The position numbers and the translations under genes are program-made. 64,000 nt of DNA from Cocos nucifera (Eukaryota > Streptophyta > Magnoliopsida > Arecales > Arecaceae): the NCBI GenBank assembly GCA_006176705.1, contig QRFJ01002316.1, forward strand, positions 62,001 to 126,000, given 5' to 3'. The notes beneath the pieces were generated by a model. That model was not told the DNA's origin and made no database searches. It saw only the letters and a program-made list of their open reading frames with translations. Shown here piece by piece: positions 54,601 through 64,000 of this stretch. Every line of letters begins with the position of its first letter. The first letter of the stretch is position 1.

Positions 54601-55400
54601 TTGACTTTTGAGTCATATTCAATTTGTGAATCATGCCTTCAAGGCAAAATGACCAAGCTTTCTTTTGCAGGACATAGGGAAAGGGCCACATACCTACTTA
54701 TCATAGTACATATTGATGTATACGGCCATTTGATGTATCGACTAGGGATAATTATGTCTACTTTATCATCTTTACTAATGATTTATCTTGGTACGGATAT
54801 GTGTATTTGATGCGACATAAGTCTGAAGCCTTTGAAATGTTCAAAAAATTCAGACTCGAAGTAGAAAAATAAATAGAAAAATTCATTAAGATTCTTCGAT
54901 TAGATCAAGAAAGTAAATATCTTAGTCAAAAATTTCTAGACTATCTTAAGGATAATGGCATAGTCTCATAATGGACTCCACCTGGAACACCTCAACTCAA
55001 GAGATTTCAGAACGAAGAAATTGGACCTTATTAGATATGGTTCGATCCATGATAAGTTTCACAAACCTTCCTGAGTTTCTTTGGAGACATAGTCCGATGA
55101 CCGCTATATATTTACTGAATAGAATTTTTTTTAAAATCGTTCTTAGCACACCATATGAGATATGGCATGGTAAGAAACTAAGTCTAAGTCATCTCAGAAT
55201 TTGAGATTGTCCAGCCCATGTTAAGAGACAACAAACGAACAAATTAGAGTCTAGGTTCTTGAGAGCTTGATTTATTGGATATCCAAAAGAATCATTAGGA
55301 TATTATTTTTATCTTCTAAAAGATCACAATGTGATTGTGAGTCGACACGCCATCTTTCTTAAAAAAAGTTTATTCTTGATGGTGGCATCGGAAGATAGAT
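54601..55400 (+). pseudogene. Integrase of element J
   Basis: The frame 54574-54810 carries CESCLQGKMTKLSFAGHRE, VHIDVYGHL (HTDVCGP), then a frameshift to TNDLSWYGYVYLMRHKSEAF. Next come IVS-stop-WTPPGTPQLKRFQNEEIG in pieces, NRTLLDMVRSMISF-type sequence in frame 54971-55204 as RRNWTLLDMVRSMISFTNLP, YLLNRIFFKIVLSTPYEIW and KKLSLSHLRI. The end SRHAIFLKKSL is at about 55350. Confidence 0.8.
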
Positions 55401-55557
55401 TAGACTCGAGAAAAAAGTCTTCGATGAGAAATAAGCAATGCAACCCAATCAGATTAAGCCAACACAGACACTACCTCCTTCATCTCGTAGATCAAGTAGA
55501 ATTTTTCATCCTCTTGAAAGGTACTTAGGTACTATATTAGAAGATGTAGAAAAAATA
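55401..55557 (+). pseudogene. Integrase-RT linker of element J, cut
   Basis: Shifted pieces of the proline-rich linker (IKPTQTLPPSSRRSSRIFHP, ERYLGTILEDVEKI) end at 55557, where the TGAAGGAACC end of element K begins. Confidence 0.75.
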
Positions 55558-57541
55558 TGAAGGAACCAGATCTAGAATTTCATGGGTAGATCTTATAACT
55601 TTTTTAAGATTAGGTAGTGAAAGACTTAAATAAATTAAATATTTATTTAAATAAATATAAAAATATCCTAGATCTAAGATTTATTAAATGATCAAGGTAT
55701 GATATTAAATCAAAAATTAAAAACTTAAAGAAAAGATTAACATGTTGATCTCATCAACATGTTACAATACTACATCTAACGTAGCTATGAAACCAATAGA
55801 TCAGATCTATTACCTATGCAAGTTAGATATTCTAACTTGCTGATCTAGGCTTGAGAATGAAGTTGCAAGCCGCACATGTGTCCGACCTCTAGGAGTCATC
55901 CACACGAGCCCACGAGTACAATAAAAAATTTCGATGTAGAAAATCAGCATAGTATGCTAATACTGTGCTGATCTTTCTTCGATGGTCGATCAGATGCCTC
56001 TTTCTTCTGAATTTAGATTCTTTCAAAGAGGAGAAGGTGGAGAATAGGTTTCAGATCTGAGACTCTCTCAGAAAACCCAAGAAAGAAGGAAGGAAAATGA
56101 TGAACACAGCAACCCTGGAAGAAGACCCTCTTCTTCTTCTCTTTGCTCTCACCTAGACACCTAATTTGGTGTCTATGGAACCCCAATGCCCAAAGATCAT
56201 CTTTCTCTGATTATCACACACCCCAAAGTACTCTTAAAGGTCTGTATTCCATGAAAAAAATAGGATAAAATTTATCCTAAATAAAAAGATATGCAGAGTC
56301 TAAGTTTGGTCAAAAACTCAGACAAGGAAAGGACATAATATGGCAAGTTGTTAGGGATCTCAACTCTTGGGCACCCCCATCTTATTTCCTACCATGGACC
56401 AGAAATAGGGGTGCACAAAAACTTCTTCTTTTATCATGGAATTTAGAGAAAATAAATAAGGTATGGGCGATATAATTAGAAGGAGGTGTTTTAGTTTATA
56501 AGGATTCTATCTCATAGAATCCTAGATCAAAACTTACTTCTCCTTTTGACTTGGTCAACCACCAAATTACCATATGAGAAAGAGAGGGAGAGAGGAGGCA
56601 TGTGTGAAGATTAGGGGAAAGAGAATTTCCATGAAAAAATTTAAAAAAATGGGCATGGGGGGTGTGGAGGGATAAGGTGGCACAAGGTGTAATCCTAGTC
56701 TCACTAAGATTCCATCTATGACTTGGTCAAACATGGTTTCTCAAATCAAATTAAATCAAAATCAAGTCAACCAAATTAAATTAGATTCTAACTTAATTAA
56801 AAATTTAATTAAATTAGATTTAATTTTAATTTAATTTTTTAATCAAATTAGAAAATTAGGTTGATCCAAGTCTTAGTTGAACTAGGACTAGTTTTTTCTT
56901 GCACTTGGCTTATCCAATAAGCCAATTGAACTTGATCCAATCAAGTCCAAACTAAATCTAATTAAATTATATTTAATTAGACTTAATTTTAGTTTTTTGG
57001 CTTAATCAAATTAAGCTAATTAGTAATCGAATTGCTAAGCGATCCTCCTGCAATACTTGTGCTAGGTTAAACATCTATCATATTGATCGTTTAACCCTAG
57101 AATGATTCTTAATCATTGATCAACTATCTGATTGGATCATGAGCTTTTATGTTTGTAACCTCATAGGTCCGAACCTAAGTTAGTAGCATAGAATAAATTT
57201 TTATACCAATCGAAGTAACCATCTAGCAATGGTACCTAACGGTCGGATAGGTCGAATATGTAGAACAACATCCTTAGAATCCATGCGGATATAGTTTCTA
57301 TATAATTCATCTCCTTGACCAAAATGCTCGTAGGATATCTCAGAGTTCAACTATCAACTCTGATCAGATTGTCCACATTATATTTCAAAATATCAAATTC
57401 ATCTGATGGATTATCCTGACTAAGATTTTGTTATATTGAAATACAGTGATACATTCTTCTCCAACTCTTGGAGTGGTCAATTCCATCTTGCACTTGGCTT
57501 TTCAAAAATAATTTTTATGTTTATAAAATATTTTTACAACA
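55558..57541 (-). repeat. 3' LTR of element K
   Basis: It runs from TGAAGGAACCAGATC to ATATTTTTACAACA on the plus strand, so the minus strand starts TGTTGTAAAAATATT. Its first 1,450 bp recur at 58152-59610. The right boundary is inferred from the TG/CA ends, since the partner LTR is truncated. Confidence 0.7.
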
Positions 57542-58137
57542 TGGTTCTATCAATCAAGTTGCATGTTTGATTCATAATCAAAATGCAAGTAACGTAAACA
57601 TGAATCTACTTTAGATCTAATCTAAACAGGTTCATGTAATTGAAATAGTTTCAACACCAATCAATCGTAATTCAACTTATATCAAATCTAACATATTTAT
57701 GATAATTAAAATTAGATTAAAATATTTTTAATTAGATCATAAAATCTCTTAGATCTAATCTAAAATTTTATGATCAATATTTTAGATCAGCACATATTAG
57801 GACAATCTTTTTACTGTAAGGGATAAATCTTACAATAGGATAATCTTATAGCAGTCCATATAATCTAAAAAATTTATTTTCAGATCTAAAATTATTTTAA
57901 ATTTATTAAATTATAAATAAAATTAGATTAAATCTAATAAATTTATGATTAGGAATAGATCATTACGAACTAGGATAATCTTTTTACTGTAAGGGGTAAA
58001 TCTTACAGCAGGATAACCTTATGACAGTTAGTGAGATCTAAATTTTTAATTTTAAATTTAATAATTAAATTATAAATTAAATCTAATCCAATAAATATTC
58101 TAAACATGCTCAAGAAAATCATGTAATAAGAACCTAG
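57542..58137 (-). other. Interior of element K with duplicated hairpin motif
   Basis: This AT-rich stretch has no open frame. A block ATAATCTTTTTACTGTAAGG and following bases occurs twice, 173 bp apart. Each contains a hairpin: CTGTAAG at 57814 with CTTACAA, and CTGTAAG at 57987 with the perfect partner CTTACAG ending at 58008. Confidence 0.7.
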
Positions 58138-58149
58138 GCTCTAATACCA
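58138..58149 (-). other. Primer-binding site of element K
   Basis: The minus strand reads TGGTATTAGAGC, one C-to-T change from the tRNA-Met type site, two bases before the LTR boundary at 58152. Confidence 0.75.
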
Positions 58150-58151
58150 AT

Positions 58152-59610
58152 TGAAGGAACCGGATCTAGGGTTTCACGGATAGATCTTAAAACTTTTCAA
58201 GATCAGATAGTGAAAGATTTAAATAAATAAAATTTTTATTTAAATAAATATAAAAATATTCTAGACTAAAATTTATTATATGATCAAGGAATGATATTAA
58301 ATTAAAAATTAAAAATATAAAAAAATAATTAACATGTTGATTTCATCAACATGTTACAATACTACATCTAATGCAGCAATGAAACCAATAGATCAGATCT
58401 ATTAATTATGCAAGTTAAATATTCTAACTTACTGATCTAGGCTTGAGGATGAAGTTGCGAGCTACACACACATCCGGCCTCTAGGAGTCATCCACATGAG
58501 CCCACGAGCACGATTAGAAATTCCGACGCAGAAAATCAGCACAGTATGCTAGTACTATGCTGATCTTTCTTCGATGATTGATCAGATGCCTTCTTCTTTT
58601 GGATTTGGATTCTTTCAAAGAGGAGAAAGTGGAGAAGAGGTTTCAGATTTGAGACTCTCAAAAAACCCAAGGAAGAAGGAAGGAAAATGATGAACATAGC
58701 AACCTTGGAAGAAGACCGTCTTCTTCTTCTCTTTGCTCTCACCTAGACACCTAGTTTGGTGTCTGTGGAACCCCAACGCCCAAAGATCCTCTCCCTCTAA
58801 TTTTCACACACCCCAAAGAACTCCTAAAGGTCTGTATTTCATGAAAAAGTAGGCCAAAATTTATGTTAAATAAAAAGATATGTAGAGTCCAAGTTTGGTC
58901 AAAAACTCAGACAAGGACATAATATGGCAAGTTGTTGGGGCGCCCAACTCTTGGGTTCTCCCACCTTATTTTCTACCATGGACCAGCAATAGGGGTGCAT
59001 GAAAAACTTCTTCTTTTACCATGGAATTCAAAGAAAATAAAGAAGGTGTGGGTGACACAATTAGAAGGAGGTGTTTTAGTTTATAAGGATTCTATCTCAT
59101 AGAATCCTAGATCAAAACTTACTTCTCCTTTTGACTTGGTCAACTAGCAAATTACCATATGCGAAAGAGAGAGAGAGAGAGGAGGCATGCATGAAGATCA
59201 GGGGAAAGAGAATTTTCATGAAAAAATCCTAAAAAATAGGCATGGGAGGCATGGAGGGCTAAGGTGGCACAAGGTGTAATCCTAGTCTCACTAGGATTCC
59301 ATCTATGACTTGGTCAAACATGATTTCTCAAACCAAATTACATCGAAACCAAGTCAATCAAATTAAATTAAATTCTAACTCAATTAAAAATTTAATTAAA
59401 TTAGATTAAATTAGATTTAATTTAGATTTAATTTTTTAATCAAATTAGAAAATTGGATTGACCCAAGTCTTAGTTGAACTAGGACTAGTTTTTTCTTACA
59501 CTTGGCTTATCCAATAAGCCAATTGAACTTGATCCAATCAAGCCCAAATATAATCTAATTAAATCATATTTAATTAGACTTAATCTCAGTCCTTTGGCTT
59601 AATCAAATTA
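58152..59610 (-). repeat. 5' LTR of element K, truncated
   Basis: It matches 55558-57010 with scattered changes. It carries a short (GA)n run near 59165 and stops at about 59610, where unrelated LTR sequence M begins. Confidence 0.75.
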
Positions 59611-60116
59611 ATCTCATGAAATCTTATTTTTCTTTCTTTTGGATGCCCACTTTAGATGTGATCTAAGTTGGGTATCTATAGATAAGAAAGTCCCCTATCC
59701 ATGAAAATTGGTTTCATGGTAAAATTTCAAATAGAGAGGGCATGAGAGAAATTTTGGATGTCAGGGATTTTGGGTGTATGAAACCCTAGTATTAGGACTC
59801 TAGGTTCAGGTGGAGAGATTGAGTGCTGTGAGTGCCCGATCATCACCAAATTTGATACACCATCTCATCATTCTCCAAAATCCATCTTCTAATTTTCTAA
59901 AGCATCTGGGAGATCAAAAAGAAGATGATCAATTAGATCGATCAAGAACAGTCGTTGAAGGCCCCGACGAGGAGTTAGCACTCTAGTAGAGCTGGTTGGG
60001 ACTAGGAGCTTCGTGTGGACCATCCGTAAAGGATGGACAGTGTGTAGCTATAGTGCAATATCGTGGGCTTTCTCCTATGGATTCAATTCATAAAGATCAT
60101 CTATCCATACAAAGAT
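59611..60116 (+). repeat. LTR fragment M, left part
   Basis: It is non-coding; the words GCTTCGTGTGGACCATCCGT and GGACAGTGTGTAGC followed by GGGCTTTCTCC are of the kind found in U5 parts of long monocot LTRs. It continues after solo LTR L at 62399. There is no partner LTR in the window, so orientation and class are inferred. Confidence 0.45.
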
Positions 60117-60121
60117 ATTAT
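60117..60121. repeat. Target-site duplication of solo LTR L, left
   Basis: ATTAT directly left of the LTR; the same ATTAT lies directly right at 62394-62398. Confidence 0.85.
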
Positions 60122-62393
60122 TGAAGGAAAAATTCTATTTTTCTGGATCAGGTTCGTTCAGATCTGATCGGATCAAGAGATATATTTTAAAATTTTTTCT
60201 CTTTGATCCAAATCAGATCTGGGATGTTTCAGATCTAATTCTTATTATTCTAATAATAAAAATAAAATCTAGATAAATTAAATCAAATTTAATTTACCTT
60301 GACGTAGGGTAATCCTATTATCCATTGATGATCCTGTAAGCAACGGAAGGTTTTGGATCTAGCCACGTAAGTGCCTGACCTCTATCGGTATCCACTCAGG
60401 CTGGATCTAGAGATCCTCTTCTTCTCTATCACTCCTCCAAAAATTAGATCTAAATCTGATTTTGAGGATCTTCAAAACACCTTTCGAAGATCAGCAGTTG
60501 TCCTTTGTAGTAGCGCAACCTTCTAGCTTTCTGTCGCCTTTCTCTCATCTGGATTGCACCAACTTGGATCCCAAACTACTTTGGGCATGGACAGGAGAGG
60601 GAGAAGATGGTCTTGGCATGGAGGAGGAGGAGAGAGGCAGCCTTGGGGCATGGAGAATTCTATTATTCTTTGAGTTGGGTGCAGGGTCTTATTTATAGAC
60701 TATGCATGATCCAACTCCTCTTCTTCCCAACCAATCACAACCCTTTATGAAATCAGATCTAAATCTGATTGGTGGGAATAGAGTTCCTTGGATTCATCCT
60801 TAGATGGTGCCTAAGACCAGTCAAACTTGGTTCTTAGGAGAAGTCTAATCGAAATCCAAAAAGGAGATGGAGTCCCTGTCCAACAGGGACTCCTAGGCGC
60901 CTCCTGCTTGGGCACACGCCAAGGGTGGTGTGTGCCCTCCTCCTTGCCAAGTTTTGGTAGGGGGACAAGCCCCCACCAGCTCTCCAATAGGTGCATGACA
61001 TGTGGACAGAAGTCAAAGTATCAATGGTCAACATTTGACCAGTCAAAGATCAATTTTGACCAAAGTCAAAGGATGAGAAATGGCAGGTAACCAAAAATGG
61101 TAGGTATTGTCTTACAAAATAAGACAACCCTTTTTTTATCTGGACAGGCTCTAGTCAGACCAAGTGAAGGCTTCTGATCGAGCACAAACTCCTTTGGCTC
61201 AGTCAGGACAACTATTTATGATAGTAAAAGAAGAATGTTAGGTTCAATCGAGTGCTAGCACGATTTTCTTGAATCGAATTGAATCTTATTCAAATCAATT
61301 GAACTAGATCAATTCAATTGATGATCACCAAATTCAAACCCTTGTTTGTGTGATCTAGTTAGGTTCAGTTCTGTATGGTAATGGGATATGTCATGATCTC
61401 TATTATCGACATCATCGAAACTCCTTTCGATGGATCAGAACTCTTCTAATTCGAATAGCTAGAATGATCGATCATCTAAATCATCCTAATTGCTCCCAAA
61501 ATCCACCAGTGACACCTAGCAGTATATGGTGGCAATCCATCAGAGCTGAATGCAAACCTCTTGGTGCAGCTACTTGTGTGATTAAGTTCTTCTATCTTGA
61601 GCTCTGATCAGATTAGGGTTAAGGTGAACTCATCAAACCCAAGTTTCTGTCATATGATGTAATCATTCGATTCAAGTTTGATGTAAAAATCTAAATATAA
61701 ACTCTTTCTATCATTTCACTCTGCCATGGCCATAGGCTTCTGAACTTGATTCTCATGATCATCATAGGGCTGCTTCTCTACCACGGAGGTAGATAGATTC
61801 CATTTTGATGCAATCCAGTTCCTATAATGAACGTGCTATAGACAACATACACCTCAGAGTTTCGGATGGCTAGGAGATCGAATTATGATGTAGTCAAACT
61901 ATAACACCCTCAAGGTGAACTATCGATGCACCTCAGATCAAAGAATCAGACACACCACTGCAGCATTAAGTCAGTCATTGACGAGAAGGTAGACTTCCTA
62001 ATGACTACTCGAGGTGGTCACGCTCAGTGCCCTCATTCTCTAACGAGTACCTGTACTCTCGCTTCAGTGTCTCCACACCATAGACTCAAGACTCGTCTAC
62101 TAAAGAGAAGCGATTGTACACCAACCTTCTAGATCAATCACCATCCTCGTGATGATCCTATGGTCGGGAGCATTTTATGAGTTAATAATGATTATTCATG
62201 TCTTAAATTTTCAACTCTTGAAAATATGAATTATCATTACCATTAACTTAAAGGATGTATCACAGATACTAAATACACATATTTGATAGAAAATAATCCA
62301 TTTTATTAATAATAGTCAAAATTATAATTTTGCTCCTAGAAGTGTATTATAAGTGTCAGCCAATTTTGGCTTCTAGGACACATATATCTAACA
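60122..62393 (-). mobile_element. Solo LTR L of the Angela-like copia family (minus)
   Basis: A full-length LTR (plus strand TGAAGGAAAAATTC to CATATATCTAACA) with no internal sequence on either side is bounded by a perfect 5-bp duplication ATTAT. This is the expected product of recombination between the two LTRs of an inserted element. The W-box cluster is at about 61011-61071. LTR subfamily as in A1 and D. Confidence 0.9.
61011..61071 (-). promoter_or_regulatory. W-box cluster in solo LTR L
   Basis: It is the counterpart of 6692-6758, reading GGTCAACATTTGACCAGTC and then TTTTGACCAAAGTCAAAGG, with at least six TTGAC cores on the two strands. The LTR promoter it would serve points toward lower coordinates. 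Confidence 0.5.
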
Positions 62394-62398
62394 ATTAT
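62394..62398. repeat. Target-site duplication of solo LTR L, right
   Basis: ATTAT, identical to 60117-60121. Confidence 0.85.
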
Positions 62399-62611
62399 GT
62401 TCTAAATACATCTCGATCAGTAAATATGATTTGTTGAACGATCGCATTTAAATTTTCTATAACATATTAGCATGTCTAAATCTTCAGTAGAATTTATTGA
62501 TATGATCAATACATGCATAGAATTAATATTAGATTAATTTTTGCTTTCACTATAATATAATCCAAAAAAAGTTTTCGAAAAGCATGCTTTAACCCGACAC
62601 GATTTCCAACA
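62399..62611 (+). repeat. LTR fragment M, right part
   Basis: It resumes the M sequence and ends ACACGATTTCCAACA, an LTR-like CA terminus. It is followed directly by unrelated LTR sequence rather than a primer site. Confidence 0.45.
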
Positions 62612-62960
62612 CTTAAGGCCTGAGTTTAGAGATCTTAAGGTGGCTAATTCATGTATAGGGCTAGGACTTGAGTCCTAGGGATGAGATCATGCAAGACATA
62701 GGCTTGGATGGATGCTTTCATATATAAGTTAGCCTAGAAAAAATTTTTAGGACTGAACCATGTTGGCTCAGGGGTCTATATATATACTTTATATATATAA
62801 TATTTATTGAACAAGAGAAATAGAAATCTCTTTCTTCCTTGAAACCCTACTCTCTTCGCCTCTCTCTCTCTCTCTGTGTGTGTTAGTCGCCTAACTCTTG
62901 GTGTCTGTTCATTAGTGTTGCCGCCTCCTTATAGTTGGAAGTCTTTGGTTACTGGTTCTA
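62612..62960 (+). repeat. LTR fragment related to element G
   Basis: GATCTTAAGGTGGCTAATTC, ATGTATAGGGCTAGG and GGATGCTTTCATATATAAG parallel the minus strand of the G LTR (GGTCTTAAGGAGGCTAATTT, GAGTGCTTTCATGTATTGG). It is plus-oriented. A (TC)n(TG)n microsatellite sits at 62860-62882. Confidence 0.6.
62860..62882. repeat. TC/TG microsatellite
   Basis: A run of TC dinucleotides passing into TG dinucleotides. Confidence 0.9.
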
Positions 62961-63049
62961 GGTCTTCTAATCTCTAGAGAATTGATCTTACATCTTTAAT
63001 ATTTATAATTTGTTACAAAGTTTGCAAATCAGTAGGAGATTTAAGAAGA

Positions 63050-64000
63050 CAAGAGATTCTTTAATGTTAGAGATGGAAGACCAGTTCCAATTCTAGCATT
63101 AAAAATTATCAAGCTTGTATTCGAGTCTAATATCATTGTTCTTAGTGATTATCATTTTTGTCCATTTTTATTAAATATTATTTTTGTAAACCTTTTGACC
63201 ACAAATGGCTTTAAAATTTTAATAAAAAAAATTATGCAATATCATTATGAATGGTATTACTATTATGAATGGACAAATGAACAATGGTATTTATACTTTA
63301 TCATAGCTTGTTAGTATAGTGTACATATCTAGCAAATATCCTAGAGTAGATGATGTCTTTGATATATATCTTTGACACTATAGGCTAGGTCATATTAACA
63401 AGAATAGGATAAACAAGCTTACTCAGGAGGAAATTCTCAAAGTCAGTGATTGTAAATCACTACCAACCTGTGAATCTTGTCTGCTTGGCAAAATGACTAA
63501 ATTATCTTTTATTGAAAAGGATGAGTGGCCGTTGAACTTCTAGATCTAGTACATACTAATATATATGTACCCATGAGCACTAGTGCCAAAGGTGGATATC
63601 ACTATTTCATTACATTCACAGACAATCTATCAAAATATGGGTACGTCTTTCTTATGAAATATAAGTCTGAGTTATTTGAAATGTTCAAACAATTTCATAA
63701 TGAGATTAAAAAATAAACTAAAAAAAGTATTAAAATTTTTTGATCTGATCGAAGAGGTGAATAACTCATTAGTGAGTTTTTAACATACCTGGGAGAGAAT
63801 GAGATTCTCTTCCAATGGACCCATCCTGGAATATCACAACATAATGAAATGTTAGAAAGGAGAAATCAAACCCTGTTGGACATGGTTCATTCCATAATAG
63901 GCTTTGCCAGTCTGCTGATCTTTTTTTAGAGATATGCACTCAAATTGGCTTATTATGTACTTAATAGGATTCTGAGTAAGTCTATAACTAAAATACTATA
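63050..64000 (+). pseudogene. Copia protease end and integrase (fragment, runs off window)
   Basis: Weak protease-end sequence (about 63060-63350) is followed by the GAG-pre-integrase HYRLGHINKNRINKLTQ near 63380, CESCLLGKMTKLSF, and the frame 63525-63716 with LLDLVHTNIYVPMSTSAKGG and YHYFITFTDNLSKYGYVFLM. Further on, SDRRGE, FQWTHPGISQHNEMLERRNQ, TLLDMVHSIIGF and YYVLNRILSKS appear. The first catalytic Asp of HTD is Asn, and stops occur near 63540, 63714 and 63930. It resembles Angela/TAR-type integrase but is distinct from the A1/D/F/J family. Confidence 0.75.

Larger units (their letters stand above)
49422..55557 (+). mobile_element. Angela-like copia element J (plus), truncated at both ends
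   Basis: It has a 5' LTR lacking its first 330 bp or so, primer site, full leader, gag, protease, integrase and the RT linker. It is cut at 55557 by element K. It is collinear with F and shares its LTR subfamily. Confidence 0.85.
55558..59610 (-). mobile_element. Mini LTR retroelement K (minus) with 0.6-kb non-coding interior
   Basis: Direct repeats 55558-57541 and 58152-59610 flank only about 610 bp. The primer site on the minus strand (TGGTATTAGAGC, 58149-58138) sits two bases from the right repeat, which identifies the right one as the 5' LTR. The right LTR is truncated and lacks about 530 bp. No coding frame exists inside. LTRs are long (about 2 kb) relative to the interior, unlike classical TRIMs, so it may be an internal-deletion derivative. 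It interrupts element J at 55557. Confidence 0.75.

Noticed and set aside
57542..58137. Riboswitch or attenuator reading of the twin hairpins in K
   Set aside because: The context is a plant retroelement interior with no adjacent gene; a packaging-type signal is more plausible, and even that is unproven.

Overview
This window is plant nuclear DNA and consists almost entirely of nested, decayed LTR retrotransposons packed around the 5' end of a flotillin-like gene. The organism is inferred to be a monocot, possibly a palm. The grounds are the first flotillin exon (start MVLWYKVASASQYL on the minus strand), Angela/BARE-type Ty1/copia elements with LTRs of about 2.3 kb, tRNA-Met primer sites (TGGTATCAGAGC) and very AT-rich spacers. 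No tRNA, rRNA, CRISPR array or bacterial-type gene was seen. The only host coding sequence I recognise is flotillin. A possible terminal exon at 17862-18064 could also be host sequence.

Layout, left to right. 1-128: first exon of a flotillin-like gene (minus), with promoter and upstream flank to 657. 658-5366: Ty3/gypsy element (minus) without pol; it keeps a 3' LTR, a polypurine tract, an array of about 30 hairpin-forming 41-bp repeats, a broken gag and a truncated 5' LTR. 5367-12734: copia element A1 (plus) with both LTRs, inserted in the gypsy LTR; its interior has a 25-N gap and many indels. 12735-17083: three copia fragments in opposing orientations, partly forming an inverted repeat. 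17084-19056: a second flotillin 5' end, here a pseudogene with two stop codons, then its upstream region and a gypsy LTR. 19057-22184: small non-autonomous copia-like element G (minus). 22185-35126: Tnt1-like copia element E1 (plus), split at 22483/32830 by the 10.3-kb copia element D (minus). 35127-42784: fragments and most of copia element F (plus). 42785-44036: another piece of the flotillin upstream duplication. 44037-45555: copia LTR H. 45556-49421: Tnt1-like element E2, a relative of E1 without the D insertion. 49422-55557: copia element J. 55558-59610: element K, with long LTRs around a 0.6-kb non-coding interior. 59611-62611: end of another LTR (M), split by solo LTR L, which has a perfect 5-bp target duplication. 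62612-64000: an LTR fragment and a copia protease-integrase fragment running off the window.

Almost every retroelement reading frame carries stops or frameshifts, so this is a graveyard of dead elements; none looks able to move by itself. A1, D, F, J and the small fragments belong to one Angela-like family. Their LTRs form two subfamilies: one (A1, D, L) carries a dense cluster of W-box (TTGAC) motifs in U3; the other (F, J, H) lacks it. E1 and E2 belong to a Tork/Tnt1-like family. G and the fragment at 62612 share LTR sequence. The flotillin segment occurs as three pieces (1-657, 17084-19056, 42785-44036) interleaved with the transposons, which implies a duplication and rearrangement, or a mis-assembly, beyond simple nesting.

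I found no convincing new functional system. The most unusual items are the hairpin minisatellite in the gypsy element, the multiplied primer-binding motif in element G, the hairpin-bearing mini-element K, the W-box cluster in the LTRs, the shared gag defects in the Angela-like family and the interleaved flotillin duplication.
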